From positions 47,549,639-47,613,638 of the forward strand of contig CM073595.1 of NCBI GenBank assembly GCA_037074705.1: a stretch of 64,000 nucleotides of DNA, written 5' to 3'. A program made the position numbers and the translations under genes. Of the stretch, positions 1-11,113 are shown one piece after another. The DNA comes from Zhengitettix transpicula (taxonomy: Eukaryota > Arthropoda > Insecta > Orthoptera > Tetrigidae). How positions within the stretch are numbered: position 1 is the stretch's first letter; every line of letters begins with the position of its first letter. The notes under the pieces were generated by a model. The model ran no database searches, was not told the DNA's origin, and saw nothing but the letters and a program-made list of their open reading frames with translations.

Positions 1-1117
1 TTTGTTGGATTGTGTTAGTCGTGATAAGGAAGGAACAACATTCTCGGAAGTTTCAATTTTTTAAATAAAGTAATTCTTTTCTGAAAAGTATGGAACAAAA
101 TATTGTTTAAAAAACGTTATACATTTATGTCTCCAAGAATACACAATTTACATTGGAAAAAAATATACGATATTTTCTTCCTGATTGAAAAGAATTTTTC
201 GTATAAATTAAAAGATTTGTTACCATTATGATAAACTAGTGTTAAAATATTTCTTCGTCTAACTGCTAGTATAATAAAAAATAAACAGCGTCTCAAGAGA
301 GATAATATGTGATTTGTCCAATGTTGCCGCGACTCTCTGATATATTTATATATACAGACGAACGTCTTCCTGTAACATTATTTCTCTCCAACTTCGAATT
401 CCTTGAGCCACTCGTGTTACAAATTTTACGACAGTTTCAGGGCCACAGCTGGGTTCAGCCCCCAATCATTCGCTGCAGGCGTCAGCGGCGTCTGCACATA
501 TTTCAACCACGTATCTGTCCTTCAAAAATCCAACAGAAGAGGTTTATGAAAGAATAATCCTCCTTTGTGGGTAAAACAAAATCACATACTAAATTAGAGC
601 CAATATCTCCAATTGAGAATATACGTGGCTTCCCCAAATTAGAAACAACTTTTAGTATCACCCCAGTGGCGTCTGTTGGTTCCTAAGAGAGCTAATTTGT
701 GATACAGGTATGAAACAACATGCACTTAAAGAGATGTAAATTTTTTGTCATCAGTCGAAATGTTAAAACATGCCTGTCCTAGCTTTCTGCGAGTCAACCC
801 CTCAGGCCAGATTTTTTCTACCCGCCAGACAACCTCAGAACATTTATTTTCTATGGTTTTTTTAATGTTTTTTTTCTAGAAAGAAAAGATGAGCATCATT
901 CTCAGGCTATTATAATTGCACCAAATTATTAATTATCCAATTAATTTGAATTATTGATAAATCAGACCTAATTAAAATTGTTGAATATGTGCAACACCAT
1001 GTCCCAAATTCACTTTGATATATTTTTTTGGTTATTCCGTATTGTATTCACAAAATGACACCTTAAAAATTTATTTTAAAAAATTACAAAAAAAATCATG
1101 CACTCAAGGGTTTGTAT
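1..1117. other. Non-coding stretch, no gene recognised
   Basis: AT-rich DNA with one GC-richer island at about 380-500 that carries an open frame of about 80 codons on the plus strand. I do not recognise that product, and its composition suggests transposon debris rather than an exon. No splice signals or domain motifs are evident. Confidence 0.4.
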
Positions 1118-1215
1118 TTTGACGTCAGCTGTTACGCCTCTGACGTCACGTCACACACACTCCGGCGCCGAACAGTATCGGCTGCCTTCTCGGGAATAAT
1201 GGGATCACAAGTAAT
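1118..1215 (+). promoter_or_regulatory. Candidate promoter with paired CRE motifs and possible short first exon
   Basis: A GC-rich island in AT-rich surroundings holds two perfect TGACGTCA (CRE-type, CREB/ATF) octamers at 1120-1127 and 1141-1148, and a further overlapping CGTCA at 1149. About 50 bases downstream, ATG at 1199 is followed by four codons and a GT at 1211 (ATGGGATCACAA|GTAATG). This would splice in phase 0 to the acceptor at 5739/5740. The motifs are seen directly. The promoter role and the link to the membrane-protein exon at 5740 are inference, and the donor is only moderately good. Confidence 0.3.
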
Positions 1216-2001
1216 GTATTTCTTTAATCTAGAAATGGGCAGTTTTCCCGGTCGTAGGTTGCATCAAGGTCTTTAATACGCACACAAAAACTTTAATGCG
1301 TTTCACAACACACAATTTATGAAGACAAAATTAAACAGTATTGATTACATGAACGAAAGATATTCGAAACACAATTTTATATATAGCAACGTTCGGCGCC
1401 ATCAGTTTGACTGTTAAGTACTTAACAATTTTTAACCACATCAATTGTTGAAAAAGTTCATAAGAGACCTCTATTTTAAAGTGGGGTTTGTGGGTTACTT
1501 AATTTGATAATTTTACGCCAATTAACGTATTTATTACGAACCTCTTCAATTAGTAGGGGACTAATACGAGTTTGAAAACATTCGTAACGTTAGGGCTAAC
1601 TTTACGAACAAATATGCCTCCAATGTGTGCCTTGTAGAGTCGAGCACACGTTGCGAGATGTAACAAAGATTAGTCATGCCTGATAAAAGTCAGTCTGGTT
1701 GGAGAGAGGTGCGACAGACCACAGTTGTCCCATTTTAATTAGAAACCAACAAAAAGGTTTAGTTGGGTGCAGCCTGGCTCACACGACAAGGCGACCTTGT
1801 GACGAGTTGCGGGCCAGCAAGGTCAGGATCGGATCTGCTGACTTTGCCGGCGTCGCCGCCTGGCTGCAGAGAGGATCAGTCCCTCAAGAACATTTTTCGG
1901 AGGTCACAATTTAGACAAACGGTAAATGGCATTCCAATTTTGACTCGTGAACAACATTCTCGCGAAAGCGCGTATTTATTTCTCCTCTTTATTTTTTCAC
2001 C

Positions 2002-2206
2002 TCGGCTCTACGGTCCACTGACGGTCTCTACGTACCAGAACGACTGCCAGACTGTCATCATCCGTAACACATTCCGGATTGGCACGTGGTCATCCCCAGT
2101 TTTCCTGTCCATGGCGAGCACAAACATCCATGCTCATGCCTGGTTTCGTACCCGGGACCTCTGAGACGAGAGGCGGAGATGTTGACCACTACACCACAGC
2201 AGGTCG
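2002..2206 (-). mobile_element. tRNA-derived SINE copy 1
   Basis: Homologous over its whole length to the better preserved copy at 25954-26211. The tRNA-like head is at the right end on the minus strand: an A-box-like GTGTAGTGGTCAACA followed by a degraded B box. The body carries the shared GACTGCCAGACTGTCATC core and the CACAAACATCCA segment. Divergence from the second copy shows it is old. No target-site duplication was found. Confidence 0.7.
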
Positions 2207-2349
2207 TAATATACTTGTATTGTAAATCCACTACAGGTTTTGATTTTCGCCCATGTTCACTACAAATAAATTCTTTCCGCTCACCTGAGTAAGGCCAGAA
2301 TATGCAAAATGATTCGTTTAAATTTATATTTTATAAAATATATATATAT

Positions 2350-2580
2350 TGTAATGTTTTACAAATAAAATGAAATTAGCCTCACGTTGGACGCCAATTT
2401 GCAATGTTTTACAAATAAAATGATTGAAATTAGCTCCACGTTGAGGTGCCATTTGTGGTGATCACAAATGAAAAGACAATTAAATAAAATAAAGTTAAAA
2501 TGTGCCACCCGTTGATGACGCAAATTTGTAGTTAAATCGCCACGTTAATCCGTCAATTTATAGCAATTTAAATATTACAA
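2350..2580. repeat. Direct repeats with LTR-junction-like motif
   Basis: Two near-identical ~52-bp direct repeats (2350-2402 and 2402-2455) share AATGTTTTACAAATAAAATG and a (C)CACGTTG..GCCA tail. Two weaker versions follow to about 2550 (CACCCGTTGATGACGCAAATTT, CACGTTAATCCGTCAATTT, given here in parts). The tail resembles the end of an insect LTR, but I see no coding region that would prove a retroelement. Confidence 0.3.
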
Positions 2581-4753
2581 TGCTAGGATGATTTAATAAT
2601 AATCAAAATTTTTTTAAAAAAACAATTAATTTATTTATTAACGCACAAACAATTAGATTTACATAAGTTATCAAATGAATTTACAATAGTTATAAAGAAA
2701 TTAACTTCAAATTACAATATTTATTTATATTTGACAATAAAATTTTACTCTTTCTCAGGGTCGTTTACCTTTAATAAAAAATACTTGTTAACAATTCAAG
2801 TTATCCTGGACTTACTTCATCAATGTATTATTTCAATGTAAAAGAAACATAAAATATGACTTTAAATTCTCAACAAAATTCGAAATCTGGAATCTGACGA
2901 TAATTTCCTTAACAAATATGAAGTCAGTGAAATTTTAACGTACGGTCTCTGGTACTCAGGTAAATTTGGCTCGTTCGTACACACACACACTTTATATACA
3001 GGCCATTTTTAACTCTGATTCTAATAACACTTTTAGTTTGACGAAATGGTTCACTGTTCGTTTAGGAAATGTTATTCTCTCGTTCCGAATTTTATTAGCT
3101 GATGGATGCAGTTGCCTGGCTCCCACAATCGAAGACATTGGTCCAAATCAAGAATGTAATAGTTTAGCCTCTGCGCTCTAAATGTTTAGCGTTGAATATT
3201 TACGTATTTATCTTGCAGACTGCAATTTGTAAAAATAACAGTTCTAATTGTTTTAGCTGTATCCCAATACTTTTTGGATATTTTACTTCTGGTCTATTCA
3301 CAGCTATACTTCCACGACGAGTAGCTCACACACACTGGATAGCGAACCCACCTACAATACCCCAAACAAGTGGCATTATTGCCACATTCTTGTGTTTAAC
3401 TGTGTGTTTTCTGCCGCTAACAATGCGAGTCCAAATTTTTCGTTTATTAATTAATTATTTCCTTTTAATTACCACAATATATACAAATATATTTGTGTGT
3501 GTGAAAATTCATCTTCACGAATTTATAATCTGATTTTGTTTTGTATTAACCCAAAAATTTCAAATAAATGCAATCTGTTATTGTAATTAAATTAAAATCA
3601 AAATATCATTGAAACAATTAAAAATGCTAATTAAGTGGTGAAAAAACACCACCACATTTAAAACTTTCCAGGCGGCTTTAAACAACAACGGTAAAAGTTT
3701 CATCGAAGTTAATTCGAGCTCATTTAGGTTAAAGCAAACCAAACCAAATTTGGGAACAACCGGCATTTCGTATCAAAATTTCGGATGGCATTTTTTATTT
3801 TGCCTCTTTATAACAATAATGTAAAGGCTCATATAAATTGGTCTGATCTTTTCATGGGGTAAATTCTACTATTTCGATGTGATAGACATAAAGGTACTTA
3901 GATTTTGGAACTGCCAACGTAATGATTTATCTATTTTCCGAACGTGTAATAACAAATGAGTGAGACGATTTTCCCTTACTTTAATGCTTATACGAGTACT
4001 AATTTCCAGCGGGAAATATTTCCATGATTACTGTCATTAAAATAAATTAATGGAAGAATCTCTATTACGCTGACGCCAGTCGTTAAAAAAATCCGTCAAC
4101 CTAGTATCAAATTACTATTTTCATTTAGGTGTTGTATTTAAAAGATCGTATTTCTCTGTGGGGGGAATATTGTTCCAGAATTATTGGAAATTACTACGAC
4201 GTATCGTATTACTACGACGTATCGTATTGTCGCGTTTTAATAAGAAAACTAATTAATAAATTTCTAAATAATTTTATTTTTAAAAGCTGTAGCAATGTTG
4301 CCACTTTCATCTGTAAAGAAAAAAAATTATATATAATTTTCTTTCTAAGAAAAACATTTCCAATTCAACAAGATTCTCATATATTTTTATATTTGACATT
4401 CATGATTACTGAAGTGACATGTGTAATTATTTAAATAAACAAACCTTCAATATGTCAATATTATTTGTTTCTTCGTAAAATCTTGATTACATCGGTTTAC
4501 AGGCTTACGTAAATCCTGTAAGATTACGAAACTCGTTCGACTCCACGTCAATATTGTAAAAGTCAAACCGGAGAGTTGAAATTTATAAAACCTTCATTGT
4601 TCGAAATGACACGTCTAATTACCTTCTATCGAAAAAGTTTTAATAAATGTGTACGTCAAAATTATAATTATCACCTTTTAATTTCTATAAGGATTGAGAT
4701 TTAAAGTTATATCTGTTCCATTAATTTATCAAAACTGAACATTTATTAATATG

Positions 4754-4797
<44 letters not shown>

Positions 4798-5739
4798 TTT
4801 AGCATTAATTTTATGATTATATATTCCTTAAGTGACAGTACTTATATGTGCGGTATAGGTTTTTTTCAAATTATTCACAATAAATTTTATAACTTTTGCC
4901 TTCGTTATGTAATTATTAATCTTATTGCCCGAGTTTATGTCGTCAAATGTTTTTATGTATGAGATTATTGTTGAATTGCAAATGTTATATATAATTTATT
5001 GTACGGATGGATATGGAAATATTGCCGAAAGGAAAATTAATTCATTTACGAAATTAGTTGTTAGTTTTCTTATTAAAATGTGACTGATAGAAAACATGAG
5101 GTGTAATGTACAAAAACATAATTATCGTTTCAACTCAGTAGATATTATTGTGTTAGCTTTGTAATTTTAATTGAACGTTTTAAGAAATCTCTATCTTTTT
5201 ATTTAGTTCGCTACGGAGTTTGGGAAAGTAGATTAACGCAGTATTTTATTAAGTAATTTGTTACTTTAATTAAAGGACGTTCCCGTTTTATTTCATTGCA
5301 TTAATATATTAATTATCCACGAGCGCACTTCATTCGTGAACATAATACAATAAAGCCGTTGAGTTGCTTGTATACTTCAATAGACTGTCATTTAATTATC
5401 ATTTTCCTGGTAGTCCACACAAAATTAATATCCAGTTAGACAATTAAATAGGAACCTCATCTCTCGGGCGATCTGTTGATTGTATTTCGTTTTTAATTTA
5501 TTTTATTTGGAACGATCTGCACATCTCATAGACTGACAGTATGAGCTGAATGACGGTGGGGTAACGCGATAGATTGTGGAATTAATATCTTCAGCTAAAC
5601 TGCTACTTCGTGGAACCCAGTAGTTCGTAAACTGTCTTGAGACTGCCTTACTATAACTTTATAAAATCTATTATCACTGTAGAATTGTGGCATGTTCCGT
5701 ATTGTTATAGATGATACTGATTGTCCGGTTCCATCGCAG
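2581..5739. other. Intergenic or intronic AT-rich DNA
   Basis: No convincing gene. Open frames at 2966-3181 and 3192-3533 (plus) are short, lack recognisable domains and are probably chance or old repeat. A pure (TA)n microsatellite lies at about 4759-4795, and a short tandem duplication (TACGACGTATCGTATTACTACG region) at 4195-4230. If the candidate first exon at 1199 is real, this stretch is the first intron of the membrane-protein gene at 5740-6202. Confidence 0.4.
4759..4795. repeat. (TA)n microsatellite
   Basis: Uninterrupted alternating TA of about 37 bases. Confidence 0.95.
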
Positions 5740-6202
5740 ATTATAGTCACTATGAAGACATTTGTCTGTATGGTGGGTGTGGTAGTGTTCACCGCTGAAG
5801 AGCTCATGCTTGTTCTGGTCGGCAACAAGAAGCTGTCAGAAGAGAGTAATTCGACCCTAAAAAAAACTGATCTTTGTGAACTTATCCGCATATATCGTCC
5901 TGGCAATGACCATTCTTCGGTACAAGAACTATGGAAGCTGTAAATTTATCATCTACTACGTGGTTAAGACCCTGTTAGTGCTTGCTGCAATCGGCTTGCA
6001 CGTTTACACTGCGGTCGTATACTACGAAGTGTACTGTAAAGTTGGTACGGAAAATAGACTGATTGCTGCCAGCAGTTTATACGTAATCGGCATCGTAATT
6101 GAGATTTACCATGCCTATCTATCCTATTATACATGCAAAAAATCTGTTAAGAGAAACCGCACTATTGCCGCAGCATTTGAGGAGGGGATTGCCCCCGCTT
6201 GA
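5740..6202 (+). CDS. Predicted multi-pass membrane protein, last exon (apparent frameshift in A8 run)
   Basis: Acceptor-like TTCCATCGCAG precedes 5740, and ATG at 5752 opens a hydrophobic segment (MKTFVCMVGVVVFTAEELML). The frame stays open to an A8 run at 5859-5866. Beyond it, the hydrophobic reading continues in the next frame: a segment near LSAYIVLAMTI, then FIIYYVVKTLLVLAAIG, then SLYVIGIVIEIYHAYL, ending in a basic KKSVKRNR tail and TGA at 6200. Four membrane spans in about 150 residues result if one A of the run is extra. AATAAA at 6421-6426 fits as poly(A) signal. I do not recognise the family. It may be a live gene with an assembly or read error, or a recent pseudogene. Size, span number and single coding exon resemble the gene ending at 16187. 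Confidence 0.55.
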
Positions 6203-6420
6203 CCTATCACTGGAATAACGCGTGTCCTTGTGTTCAGTAACACTTTTTGTTGGCGACATCCTCTGTGCAGTAATGGACCAATTTTGTATGAGTGAGTTCT
6301 GTAACTTACCTTCAACAAAACAGCTGTATTATTATTATTTTTAAACTAATCTCATAGTTAAATGAAAGCCAAATATATCGTGTATAGTCATCATATTAAT
6401 TAAAAATGTTGTTTTATTAT

Positions 6421-6426
6421 AATAAA
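6421..6426 (+). terminator. Poly(A) signal AATAAA
   Basis: Canonical hexamer about 220 bases after the stop codon at 6200-6202 of the membrane-protein exon. Position is plausible; use is not provable here. Confidence 0.45.
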
Positions 6427-6734
6427 GCTTTAAATTAAATGAAATATGGTTACTGATAACTGTTTATTTACAATAATCCATCGTTCCTGGAGCCCTCTGA
6501 AACTGGACGTATTCTATAGAATGCCGGATTTTAAACTTTGCCGGTAACATATACAATATCGGTGATCAATTTGGTCAATGATTAGTAAGTGAGACGTATT
6601 ATATATATTTAAGTATTTTTAGTTCAGTCTTGAATGGATATGAAATAATTTCTAGAGTTGGAGTGGAATAAATGTAATTGAGGTGTTAGCTGATTTTATA
6701 GGCAATTGGAGTATTTGAGGCGGTTATTGATTTA

Positions 6735-7330
6735 ATGTTTGTACTATATATAAGTTAGGCCTGGTGTCTGCAAACGTTTGTACATTGTCATCGATTTTAC
6801 CATTACAGACCTTGTAGAGATAAAGAAGACCGGTTGACAGTTTCTCTATATTGTTTATTTCCAAAGGCACGTCGTCTGGCGTGTCTAAGTTGTATCGCGC
6901 AGTTTCGATGTAATAGAGAAATATTAGAGATTATTTCTGAATTTTCTCTAATTCCTCAATTTGTGCCTCGTAAACGGGATCCCAGCTGTACTTGGCCTCA
7001 CTAAATGTAACATGGAGGATGCGTTTTTAAACAGTTTAGAATTTCTTCCGATCACTCGGTTCGCTTCTTGTGTGCATTTGCATACATGATCCCCGAAAGT
7101 GAGTCTTTGGTCGAAGATAGAAAATAGTTCCGTTGACAATGTGTAATTTGAAAGATTTTATTTTACGTGTACAGGTAAATGGTACGCTTTTTTTTTGTGT
7201 TATAGAAAAATTAATTTGTTTCTGACCACGCATCAATATTGTCCAGGTGTGCTTGAAGATGTCAACATTCAGTGTTTTATCTTTCTCTAAAGTTTTAGAT
7301 CATCCGTAAAAAGAAGAAGATTCGTTTATG
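6735..7330 (-). pseudogene. Decayed LINE reverse-transcriptase C-terminal region
   Basis: Minus-strand translation across several frames gives the usual order of a Jockey/CR1-like LINE pol after the catalytic core: a degraded xxDDLKL (from YADD), then NIDAWSETN, FTRKIKSF, a DQRLTFGDHV block, ANRVIGRNSKLFKNA, then WDPVYEAQIEELEKIQ, and the trailing LSTGLLYLYKVCNGKID. These match the canonical 'LGVTFDSKLTFKDHV ... LEYASVVWDPY...IEKVQRRF' series of that superfamily (family knowledge). Many frameshifts and stops mean it is inactive. The catalytic half and the 3' UTR are missing or unrecognisable. Confidence 0.75.
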
Positions 7331-8934
7331 AAGAACGTGAATAGGATTCGAACGAGTGAAGACATTTTTGTAGTGAAAACCATTGTAACGTACGTCTACT
7401 GGGTGGGATCTAATATGATTTATGATATCCATTTAGGTACCCTTAAAATAAAAAAGTAGCCTATCACAAATTTTAGTTCAAATATAATCGTCACTGTAGC
7501 ATATTTACATTAATTGGACGAGTCTGATTGATATTTTTGATTTACAATGAAATGTGCAGTGTCTCGTAATTTACAATTCCTGCTTGGTGTGGTCCTTAGA
7601 CGTGCCGATATATTCAGGCGAAATCACTTAATATTAATTAATATAAATATGTATACCGTATCGACTTGATGTAGGGTATTCCACGCCTGTGTTGAATTTG
7701 TTAGATTCGTAGCGTATAGTTGTTTAACCGGAAACTGTGTTTTGATATAGAGGAACACTGTTCATGTGATGTATATATATCGTCAGCAATGGTCGACGAT
7801 GAAGAGATAGTACGGGTGGTGTTTTGAGAATAGTGACTTCATTGTTCCGAAACATGCATTTAGTCGAAGTTATCTCATGAGATATGAAAGTAAATCGCCT
7901 CGCTGTTTTGGGCCTTGGCACGTTCTCAGGCTCCGTCGAGAAACAGACGGCTCTATTTAGCACGATAGCTCGCATGTTACCGAAATTTATTGAAATTCGC
8001 CAGTTATTACCCACCGTTACAGCCTGTTGATGCTATATTGTTAAATGAATCTGGGAAATGAACTTTGAACATAAATTTTTATTTAAGATTTACATATAAG
8101 AAATTATTTTCCCTGAATTAAAATATACAAGATCTTACACAGTCTTTAAATTCCGGATAGCCGTCTGTTATACCTGATAAATCTTTTTTTTTTAATAACT
8201 AAACAACTAAGCGTGCGAGCGTGAGTCTTTCTCCTCACTGCCGTGAGTATAAGTTTGTTTCTTAAAAACCTTAAATCAAACACGACGCTCCAACACATAA
8301 CTGAAACTCTCATACCAATTTACAGTGCACGTGCAGGTTGAACGAATCAGGTGTCAACACTTGAACTGTGTGGCAAGTAGACCAGGGACACTTTCGTCCG
8401 CTGATTACGTCACGTCTCTCCCAGTAATCGACACAGTATTATATATGGAAATATTAAACAAGACAAATATTAGCAATGCACTGACACATATATTATTGCA
8501 TTATCCCGCAAACAATTAACAATTTTTCCACCACAATTATGTAACAATTATATAATGTATTAAATTAATTAATTATTTAAATGTATTTCCATATTAAAGT
8601 AAATAAATTCAGCAGGTTAAATATTTATATTGGTTGTAAATGATATATTGTAATGAATAATTTTTTCATTATGGTTAATTTAAATGTCATCTTTTTGTCC
8701 AAATTGTCGCTGTGGAAATTCCACTTTGATGCTTCTAAACCTTATTCAGGTGAGGTAGACTTCTCCCTAGAACACTTTCTTCATAAACAAAAAACCCACT
8801 TTACTCTGGTTTTGACATATATTCACTTCACTGAACACTTTAATCACTTCGTCGATTTTTTTTTCATTCAAAATACATAAACTTGCTCCATGGAGCCCTG
8901 CAAACAAACTTCACTTTTCTTTTTTGAGGTGTAG
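7331..8934. other. No gene recognised
   Basis: AT-rich with short open frames only. A moderately GC-rich patch at 7740-8010 is open for about 95 codons on the minus strand, but shows no motif I can name. It may be further transposon remnant. Confidence 0.4.
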
Positions 8935-9215
8935 ACGGGCTATATATACGTTAATCCACATAGTGGCAACTCCCCTCTTATAGCATAGGAAAGGGATTTG
9001 AAGCGGGGGATACGGAAGGGTAGAGAAAGTTAGCCAAGGGTTAACTAGGGCCCCCGGGCTATGGTTTAAGGATCCTACCCGGCAATTCACCTTAAAGTGA
9101 TGCAGGGAAAACCCTAGAAAAGCCTGCAACAGGTAGGTCGAGCATTTGGTAAACCGGAGAGTACCGTTAGGAGTCGACCATAATCTTCCGCCTCTGGCAA
9201 GCACCTGGCTTCAGC
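8935..9215 (-). repeat. ~300-bp GC-rich dispersed repeat, copy 1
   Basis: Shares with four copies at 14.4-15.65 kb the blocks CAACTCCCCTCTTATAGCAT, GGTAGCCAAGGGTTAACTAG-type, GGCCCCCGGG, AAGGATCCTACCCGGCA and AAAACCCTAGAAAA. The minus strand is partly open (motifs like RRMPGRILK), so it may derive from a coding or UTR piece of a transposon, but I cannot name the family. Confidence 0.75.
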
Positions 9216-9780
9216 TTTTAGTTAATATAAAAAAGTTTATAATTAATGATTTTGGAAAAAGGTGCGCTATAGTATACAAATACCGATAATCAATGTACGC
9301 AGAAAATCCGTCCTTCCTTATAGATCCTGAAAAAACCACAAAGGAATTGAGATAAAGTATTGTAATGAAGAGAATTCGTTTTTTTTTGTATTGTTAAGAA
9401 GCTCGCATGTTAACAATGAAAGAAGCAACAGTCGGTGAGCGGGAACGTGGATTCCGATTGTTGGATAGTTGGAAGAGCAGGAGTGTTTATCCCAGAGGTG
9501 TTTGCTGCACAGCTGGTGTGATCTAACCTGTACGAAACGAAATGTTGCCGATATTGATATCTAATATGAGGTTATATCACGAGGTGTTTGTTTCAAATTC
9601 AACAAACTGAGCTGGAACCTTGTTTTTTTTCTTTGAATTAACATTTCAATTTTGATAATTATAATATTTGTATTTTTTTAAATTAAATTTTGTATGAATA
9701 AATGATTTATGAAAATTAAACCATTGATAGTCAACATTACAGTATATTGGTAGGTGAGCTACATGAGGTTAAGGATGGAG

Positions 9781-10003
9781 GAATGTAGTTAACTACATAT
9801 ATTATGTATTTAATTTTAAGGTTTTGTTATGTGTCTAGTTATAAGTTTTCTTCAACTACATACTTAAAACGGGTGCCGCTGCAGACCTGAAACCTGCGGC
9901 TTCCGTACGTCTACCCTTTCCTTTATTTGACGAAGACTTATAACTAGACACATAAAAATAACCTTAAAATTAAATACATAATATATGTAGTTTACTACAT
10001 TAT
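9781..10003. mobile_element. Inverted-repeat (foldback) MITE
   Basis: Arms of about 74 bp are inverted copies: 9781-9854 begins AATGTAGTTAACTACATATA and 9928-10002 ends ATATGTAGTTTACTACATT. They enclose a ~75-bp GC-richer core. Each arm tip is itself a small palindrome. There is no coding capacity, consistent with a non-autonomous DNA element. A fragment of the same arm recurs at about 10110-10142 (CCTTAAAATTAAATACATAA), so the family is present more than once. Confidence 0.85.
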
Positions 10004-10158
10004 TCCCCCTCTGTTGACAAAATAAAAAGACTGTTCTTTTTGTTTTCCATTACCATGCCTCTCAACTTAACTTAATATAACATGTATTTGATTATTTTTC
10101 TCACATAAAAAAAACCCTTAAAATTAAATACATAATATATGTCGTACAGGGAACGAGT

Positions 10159-10205
10159 GTACTAGGACTAGCTGAGTGGTTAAAGCAGCCGTCCGGTCGA
10201 CATTT
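10159..10205 (+). mobile_element. tRNA-like SINE head fragment
   Basis: GACTAGCTGAGTGGTTAAAG has an A box (TAGCTGAGTGG) of tRNA type, followed by GCAGCCGTCC like a D/anticodon arm. No B box or 3' half follows, so this is a truncated SINE head, not a tRNA gene. Confidence 0.5.
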
Positions 10206-10859
10206 TTCCATTGATATTTCCTTAAATTTTACATGGTTTTGGACCTATATCTAATTAATTAACAACTTAGTTTACATAAGAATAATTTATAATACAACAT
10301 CCTACTTTTTCCGTACCTGAAGATTAAAATTAAACTTATACATTTTAAAATCAGCATAATTCTTATTTTCACTCAAAGTATATTAACAAATATTATTATT
10401 TTCCGAAATATCATTTACAGGAGTGCCTGAGTAGAAATTTTTTAAGTAACTGGAGTGCTTCTTAATTCTTTAATGTTTTCAGGAAGATTCTTAAAAATTA
10501 ATATATCGGTATATTTTGTTGCAACCGACAGAGACTTTTATTTATTTCTTGTATTAAATAAAGCATATGCAAATTGGTTTTAAATTTATATAATTATTTA
10601 TTACAAGTAACCATCAGTGAGTAAATGAATTGAGCAGAGATAGTATGTATACCTGCACAATGAAAGACCGAGGAAATAATAATACGAATAAGTATATTGT
10701 AATACAATAGTTTCAAACAGAACTGTATTGGAAGAGTTTCCTCTGCTGATACGAATGTATCGCTAAATTCGGTCGTACGTAGTTTATTTCGAGCATAGGT
10801 TTGCATTACATTATCTAAGATTGTGAATCTGAAAGATATTGCAGTACGATAAAATGGCG

Positions 10860-11076
10860 TCTTATTTGTGCTTCGTCAGCGCCGTTTATTACGCATCGAC
10901 GGAAGAGCGATTGATAAGCTTTTGAAAGGACTGTACAGACCTCCCCCCTCCTCCCCTCTCACCGCGCAACACCTTTCCCATCGTCCATCTTTCCCTCACG
11001 GATTCATGCCACAGTGTAGCATTCATTCGGGTTAGGTGTGGAACGACACGTAATCTGCAGATCATTGCAACAGAAT
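10860..11076 (+). promoter_or_regulatory. Promoter / 5' UTR of the two-exon membrane-protein gene
   Basis: A GC-rich island (runs of C around 10941-10975) stands out from the AT-rich flanks directly upstream of the ATG at 11077. No clear TATA box is seen. This is typical of an insect 5' UTR / core promoter; the exact start site cannot be fixed. Confidence 0.4.
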
Positions 11077-11113
11077 ATGCCTGAAGCCATCCCCGATCAA
11101 GAACTACGAACAG
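11077..11113 (+). CDS. First coding exon, predicted 157-aa membrane protein
   Basis: ATG at 11077 opens twelve codons plus one base (MPEAIPDQELRT + G), ending at a strong donor ACAG|GTATGT. The leftover G joins the TC at 15751-15752 to complete a Val codon, restoring the frame of the long exon at 15751-16187. The phase match, donor quality and GC-rich leader support the model. The acidic N-terminus lacks a signal peptide, so it would be cytosolic ahead of the first membrane span. Confidence 0.65.

Noticed and set aside
5595..5906. 103-codon minus-strand frame opposite the membrane-protein exon
   Set aside because: Shadow of the plus-strand coding exon, which has acceptor, hydrophobic pattern and poly(A) signal.
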